Source of the DNA: Pseudomonadota bacterium | Lineage (GTDB): Bacteria; Pseudomonadota; Gammaproteobacteria; Burkholderiales; Burkholderiaceae_C | DNA length: 64,000 bases | Reading direction: 5' to 3' | Assembly: GCA_018241405.1 (NCBI GenBank) | Contig: JAFEDY010000003.1 | Location: forward strand, 1-64,000 | Part shown: positions 60,881 to 64,000 of the stretch, one piece after another | How the letters are laid out: each line of letters begins with the position of its first letter | How positions within the stretch are numbered: the stretch's first letter is position 1 | Translations under genes and position numbers: made by a program | Notes under the pieces: generated by a model | Databases searched by the model: none | Seen by the model: only the letters and a program-made list of their open reading frames with translations | Told to the model about the DNA's origin: nothing

Positions 60881-61270
60881 ATGACCAGCCTTTCCTTTTT
60901 CTCGGTGTTTGGTGGTGCCGGCCTGGGCGCGGTGCTGCGCTGGTGGCTGGGCAGCTGGCTGAATCCGGTGTTTCCCACCATACCCCTGGGCACCGTCGCC
61001 GCCAATTTCCTGGGTGGCCTGTTGATCGGCTTTTTCAGCGCCTATTTCAGCCACCGTTCCGGACTGCCCCCGGAGCTGCGCCTGCTGATCATCACCGGCT
61101 TTCTGGGAGGGCTGACGACGTTCTCCACCTTTTCGGCCGAAGTGTTCACGCTGATCGCCCGCCAGGAATACGCCTGGGCCCTGGGTGCGGCCGGCCTGCA
61201 CCTGGGCGGCTCGCTGCTGTTGACCGGCGTGGGTGTCTTCCTGGCACAGTGGCTGGTGATTCGCAGCTGA
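60881..61270 (+). CDS. crcB: Fluoride ion channel/exporter CrcB (Fluc)
   Basis: The 129-residue protein has four membrane helices, the GAVLRWWLG opening motif, [16 protein letters not shown] with the conserved Asn, and [17 protein letters not shown], which carries the Phe and Ser/Thr residues of the fluoride pathway. It exports fluoride. No fluoride riboswitch consensus is visible in the 83 bases upstream. A DUF190 gene follows. Confidence 0.96.
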   Translation: MTSLSFFSVFGGAGLGAVLRWWLGSWLNPVFPTIPLGTVAANFLGGLLIGFFSAYFSHRSGLPPELRLLIITGFLGGLTTFSTFSAEVFTLIARQEYAWALGAAGLHLGGSLLLTGVGVFLAQWLVIRS

Positions 61271-61337
61271 GAACGAGACTCCAGCCCTTCGCGCATGGGC
61301 AGAGGCATGTCGCACCCCACCACCAAGGAGAACCCTC

Positions 61338-61685
61338 ATGCAAGGCGTCCTGATCAAGTTCTATGTGCAGGAAAACAGCCGCCACCACGGCGTGCTTGTG
61401 TATGAGTGGCTGCTGGAGCAGGCCAGGGGGCTCGGCATCGGCGGCGGCACGGCGTTTCGTGCCATCGCCGGCTTCGGGCGCCACGGCCATCTGCACGAGG
61501 AGCATTTCTTTGAACTGGCGGGCGATCTGCCGGTGCAGGTCGGCTTCGCGCTCAAGGAGCCCGATGCGCAGCGTCTTCTGGAGCACCTGGCCAAGGAGAA
61601 CCTGCCGCTGTTCTACCTCACGCAACCGGTCGAGATGGGCGTGATCGGTCGCACGCTGCAGGATCCGCCCGCGGCGGGTGGCTGA
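61338..61685 (+). CDS. DUF190 protein, probable partner of CrcB
   Basis: The 115-residue protein fits DUF190: LIKFYVQENSRHHGVLVYEW, RAIAGFGRHGHLH and LPVQVGFALKEPDAQRLLEH. The fold resembles PII-like signalling proteins. DUF190 genes often accompany crcB, which fits here (67-base spacing). Its last 68 bases overlap the convergent MFS gene. Confidence 0.92.
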   Translation: MQGVLIKFYVQENSRHHGVLVYEWLLEQARGLGIGGGTAFRAIAGFGRHGHLHEEHFFELAGDLPVQVGFALKEPDAQRLLEHLAKENLPLFYLTQPVEMGVIGRTLQDPPAAGG

Positions 61686-62940
61686 CTGGGCGCTCTAAGC
61701 CCGCGGCCAGGGGTGCAGGCCGCCCCGGCAGCAGCAGCGCCACACCGGCGGCCAGCATCAGCAGCGCGCCCGACAGGCCGAAGGCGACCCAGTGCGTGCC
61801 GAAATGCTCATAGCCCCAGCCGCCCAGCCAGGAGCTGATCATGGCCCCCATCTGGTGGCCCAGGTAGGCCCAGCCGTAGAGCACGCCCACCATGCGCACG
61901 CCGTAGGTGTCGGCGAGGATGGCCGAGGACAGCGCGATGGCGCCCGCCCAGGCGATGCCGCCGATCACCGAGGTGCCGTACAGCTCCAGCGCGCTGCCCG
62001 CCAGCAGCAGCGCGAAAAAGCCCAGGCCGCGCGTGCAGAAAATGGCGGCCAGCAGCTTGCGCCGCGGCAGGCGGTCGGCCAGGCGGCCCAGCAGCACGGT
62101 GCTGGGAATGGCCACCAGCCCGATCAGGCCGATGCCGAAGGCGCTGGTGGTGGCGTCAAAGCCATGGTCCATCAGCATGGGCATGCCGTGCGTGCCCAGC
62201 AGGTTCATGCTGAAGCCGCAGGCAAACAGCCCCAGCGTGATCTTCAGGAAGGTGCCCGTGCGCATGGCCTGCAGCAGCGTGTAGTGCTGGCCCACGGGCG
62301 CTGCGGGGTTGGCACTGGGCACCGCGCCGGGCAGCGGGGCGTCGCCGTCGGGCGGAGCCTCATCGCGTATCAGCCATAGTGCCGCAGGTACCGTCACGGC
62401 CGCAAACAAGGCGGCAAAGCCCAGCAGCGTGGCCTGCCAGCTGGCGTACTGCAGGGCCAGGCCCAGGGTGGGCGTCATGATGGCGATGCCGGCCATGGAG
62501 CCCGTGGACAGGAAGAACAGCGCCATGCCGCGGCGGCGGTGGAACCAGCGGCTGATGACGGGCGTGAGCGCCACCGGGCTGGTGAAGCCCGCGCCGATGG
62601 ACATCAGGATGCCAAAGCTCAGCAGCAGCTGCAGCGGCGTGCGCGCCTTCACCGCCCACAGCGTGGCGACCACCAGCATGGCCGTGCCCACCAGCAGCAC
62701 GAAGCGTGTGCCCCGGCGCGCCACCAGCCAGCCCGCCAGCGGCATGGCGATGCCATAGCACAGCATGCCCACGGCCACGATGGACGACAGCAGGCTGCGC
62801 GAGAAGCCCAGGTCTCGGGCCATGGGCAGGAACAGCGGCCCCAGGCCCAGGCGCAGGCCCACGGTGAGGGCGGTGAGCACGGTGGCAGCGGCCACGATGT
62901 TCCAGCCAAAGTACCAGCGTGGGGCGTTGTGGGAGGGCAT
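61618..62940 (-). CDS. MFS transporter
   Basis: The 440-residue protein has twelve predicted membrane helices and family motifs such as the loop GWLVARRGTRFVLLVG between helices 2 and 3. The substrate is unknown; it resembles oxalate/formate or monocarboxylate MFS groups. The C-terminal ~25 residues (from about LERPVSHPPRADPAACDRSR) are Pro/Arg-rich and lie opposite the DUF190 3' end, so they may be a non-essential extension. A 12-base tandem repeat sits just before the ATG. Confidence 0.9.
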   Translation of the reverse strand: MPSHNAPRWYFGWNIVAAATVLTALTVGLRLGLGPLFLPMARDLGFSRSLLSSIVAVGMLCYGIAMPLAGWLVARRGTRFVLLVGTAMLVVATLWAVKARTPLQLLLSFGILMSIGAGFTSPVALTPVISRWFHRRRGMALFFLSTGSMAGIAIMTPTLGLALQYASWQATLLGFAALFAAVTVPAALWLIRDEAPPDGDAPLPGAVPSANPAAPVGQHYTLLQAMRTGTFLKITLGLFACGFSMNLLGTHGMPMLMDHGFDATTSAFGIGLIGLVAIPSTVLLGRLADRLPRRKLLAAIFCTRGLGFFALLLAGSALELYGTSVIGGIAWAGAIALSSAILADTYGVRMVGVLYGWAYLGHQMGAMISSWLGGWGYEHFGTHWVAFGLSGALLMLAAGVALLLPGRPAPLAAGLERPVSHPPRADPAACDRSRPSRPVA

Positions 62941-62948
62941 ATCCGGGT

Positions 62949-62984
62949 GCGGTCGGTGGTGCAGTGGGTAGTGCAGTGGGTGGT
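62949..62984. repeat. Three-copy 12-base tandem repeat before the MFS start
   Basis: GTGCGGTCGGTG, GTGCAGTGGGTA and GTGCAGTGGGTG follow one another, with a partial fourth unit GTGCGATC. The array starts 8 bases upstream of the MFS ATG, in the leader of that gene, where copy-number change could alter expression. Confidence 0.7.
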
Positions 62985-63141
62985 GCGATCAATCCGCCTT
63001 TGTACGCCATTCTTCGCGGCCGCGTCATCGCCATTGGCGCTGGGCGCGCTCGTGGCCTGCTGGCATCGCTTTGGTGACAGCTGCGGTGCGGCCTGGGCGC
63101 CACAATCGCCGCTTTGCACAGCTCAAACGGAGACTTCAACC

Positions 63142-63933
63142 ATGGCACGTACCGTGCAACAGCTTTTCGACCTCTCGGGCAAGACCGCCCTGGTGACGGG
63201 CGGCTCGCGTGGCCTGGGCCTGCAGATGGCGCATGCGCTCGGTGAGGCGGGCGCACGCATCATGCTCAGCTCGCGCAAGGCCGAGGATCTGGAACAGGCC
63301 TGCGCCGAGCTGCAGGCCGCCGGCATAGACGCGCGCTGGATCGCCGCCGACTGCGCGCGCGAGGACGACATCGCGCGCCTGGCGCGTGAGACGCTGGAGC
63401 GCATGGGCGATGTGGACATCCTGATCAACAACGCCGGCGCCAGCTGGGGCGCGCCGGCCGAGGACCACCCGCTGGCCGCCTGGGACAAGGTCATGAACCT
63501 CAACGTGCGCGGCTACTTCCTGCTGTCGCAGGCGATTGCCAAGCACAGCATGATCCCGCGCCGCGGCGGGCGCATCATCAACGTGGCCTCCATCGCGGGC
63601 CTGGCCGGCAATCCCTTCGAGATGAAGACCGTTGCCTACAACACCTCCAAGGGCGCGGTGATCAACTTCACGCGCGCGCTGGCGGGTGAGTGGGGCGCCT
63701 ACGGCATAGGCGTCAACGCCATCTGCCCGGGCTTCTTCAAGACAAGGATGACCACCGTGCTCATCGAAACCTTGAGCGAGGAAAAAATGACCGCCCAGGC
63801 GCCGCTGCGCCGCCTGGGCGACGACGAGGACCTCAAGGGCATCACGCTGCTGTACGCCAGCGACGCGGGCAAGCACATCACCGGCCAGTGGCTGGCGGTC
63901 GATGGCGGCGTGAGTGCCATCCTGGGTGGCTGA
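63142..63933 (+). CDS. Short-chain dehydrogenase/reductase
   Basis: The 263-residue SDR has TGGSRGLGLQMAHALG at the cofactor site, NNAGASWGAP, the Ser in VASIAGLAGN and the catalytic YNTSK. It ends WLAVDGGVSAILGG, like 3-oxoacyl-ACP reductase/gluconate dehydrogenase-type SDRs. The start at 63142 (MARTVQQLF) is fixed by the SDR fold; upstream frame is spurious. It is divergent from the MFS gene. Confidence 0.93.
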   Translation: MARTVQQLFDLSGKTALVTGGSRGLGLQMAHALGEAGARIMLSSRKAEDLEQACAELQAAGIDARWIAADCAREDDIARLARETLERMGDVDILINNAGASWGAPAEDHPLAAWDKVMNLNVRGYFLLSQAIAKHSMIPRRGGRIINVASIAGLAGNPFEMKTVAYNTSKGAVINFTRALAGEWGAYGIGVNAICPGFFKTRMTTVLIETLSEEKMTAQAPLRRLGDDEDLKGITLLYASDAGKHITGQWLAVDGGVSAILGG

Positions 63934-64000
63934 CCAGGCCTGTGCGCGAACCGTGGCCGGCGGCTATCCTTGCCGTTTCCGTATTTTCAGGAGCCGACCG
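63934..64000 (+). other. Window end: gap after the SDR gene, probable leader of the next gene
   Basis: The last 67 bases contain no complete gene. CAGGAG at 63989-63994 looks like a ribosome site whose start codon would fall just past the window, so a further plus-strand gene likely follows. Confidence 0.45.

Overview
The window is a piece of a high-GC betaproteobacterial chromosome, most likely from Comamonadaceae (Acidovorax/Alicycliphilus/Delftia-like). The evidence is the gene content: sdhCDAB-sdhE-gltA beside divergent mdh and downstream acnB, Bug-type solute receptors, an extra IF-1, and an IscR-like Rrf2 regulator. A short imperfect palindrome built on ATAGCTGCTTGCGCTT also recurs between genes. 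I see no insertion sequences, phage genes, CRISPR arrays or rRNA, and no gene-free stretch longer than about 300 bases.

Layout. 0-4 kb: end of etfB, etfA, an acyl-CoA dehydrogenase and a nitronate monooxygenase (fatty-acyl oxidation and its electron carrier). 4-9.3 kb: a membrane acyltransferase, rnk, a radical SAM gene with a LexA-type box directly before it, and the glutathione-dependent formaldehyde pair fghA/adhC. 9.4-12.4 kb: a polar amino acid ABC transporter with a terminator-like hairpin after the binding-protein gene. 12.6-25 kb: the TCA block gltA, sdhE, sdhBADC and a GntR regulator on the minus strand, then mdh, tam, a CoA-ester lyase, an exported basic protein and acnB on the plus strand. 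25-27 kb: tRNA-Ala, murI and a DUF938 methyltransferase.

27-35.5 kb holds a minus-strand catabolic operon with a divergent LysR regulator: two Bug receptors, a UxaA/GarD-type sugar-acid dehydratase, a semialdehyde dehydrogenase, a cytosolic sialidase-fold protein and a D-2-hydroxyacid dehydrogenase. It looks like an uptake and degradation route for an unidentified acidic sugar or related hydroxy acid, and is the best candidate for an undescribed pathway. 35.6-41 kb: a repeat-containing exported protein, a patatin lipoprotein, a tartrate/D-malate-type dehydrogenase with its LysR regulator (whose 3' end runs into tRNA-Gly), a cysteine-free IscR-like regulator and two small proteins. 41-47 kb: psd, an HPP-CBS membrane protein, infA, tRNA-Pro, a diguanylate cyclase, a DUF1624 membrane protein and a parvulin isomerase.

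47-49.8 kb: selO-msrB-yciB-bolA, translationally coupled by 4-base overlaps, a compact redox/oxidative-stress unit. 49.9-60.8 kb: an acyl-CoA ligase, a complete Liv-type ABC transporter (with Arg in place of the Walker A Lys in LivF), a fused enoyl-CoA hydratase/3-hydroxyacyl-CoA dehydrogenase, a thiolase and a flavodoxin-like protein. This suggests uptake, activation and beta-oxidation of a carboxylic acid. 60.9-64 kb: crcB with a DUF190 gene (fluoride export), an MFS transporter and an SDR oxidoreductase.
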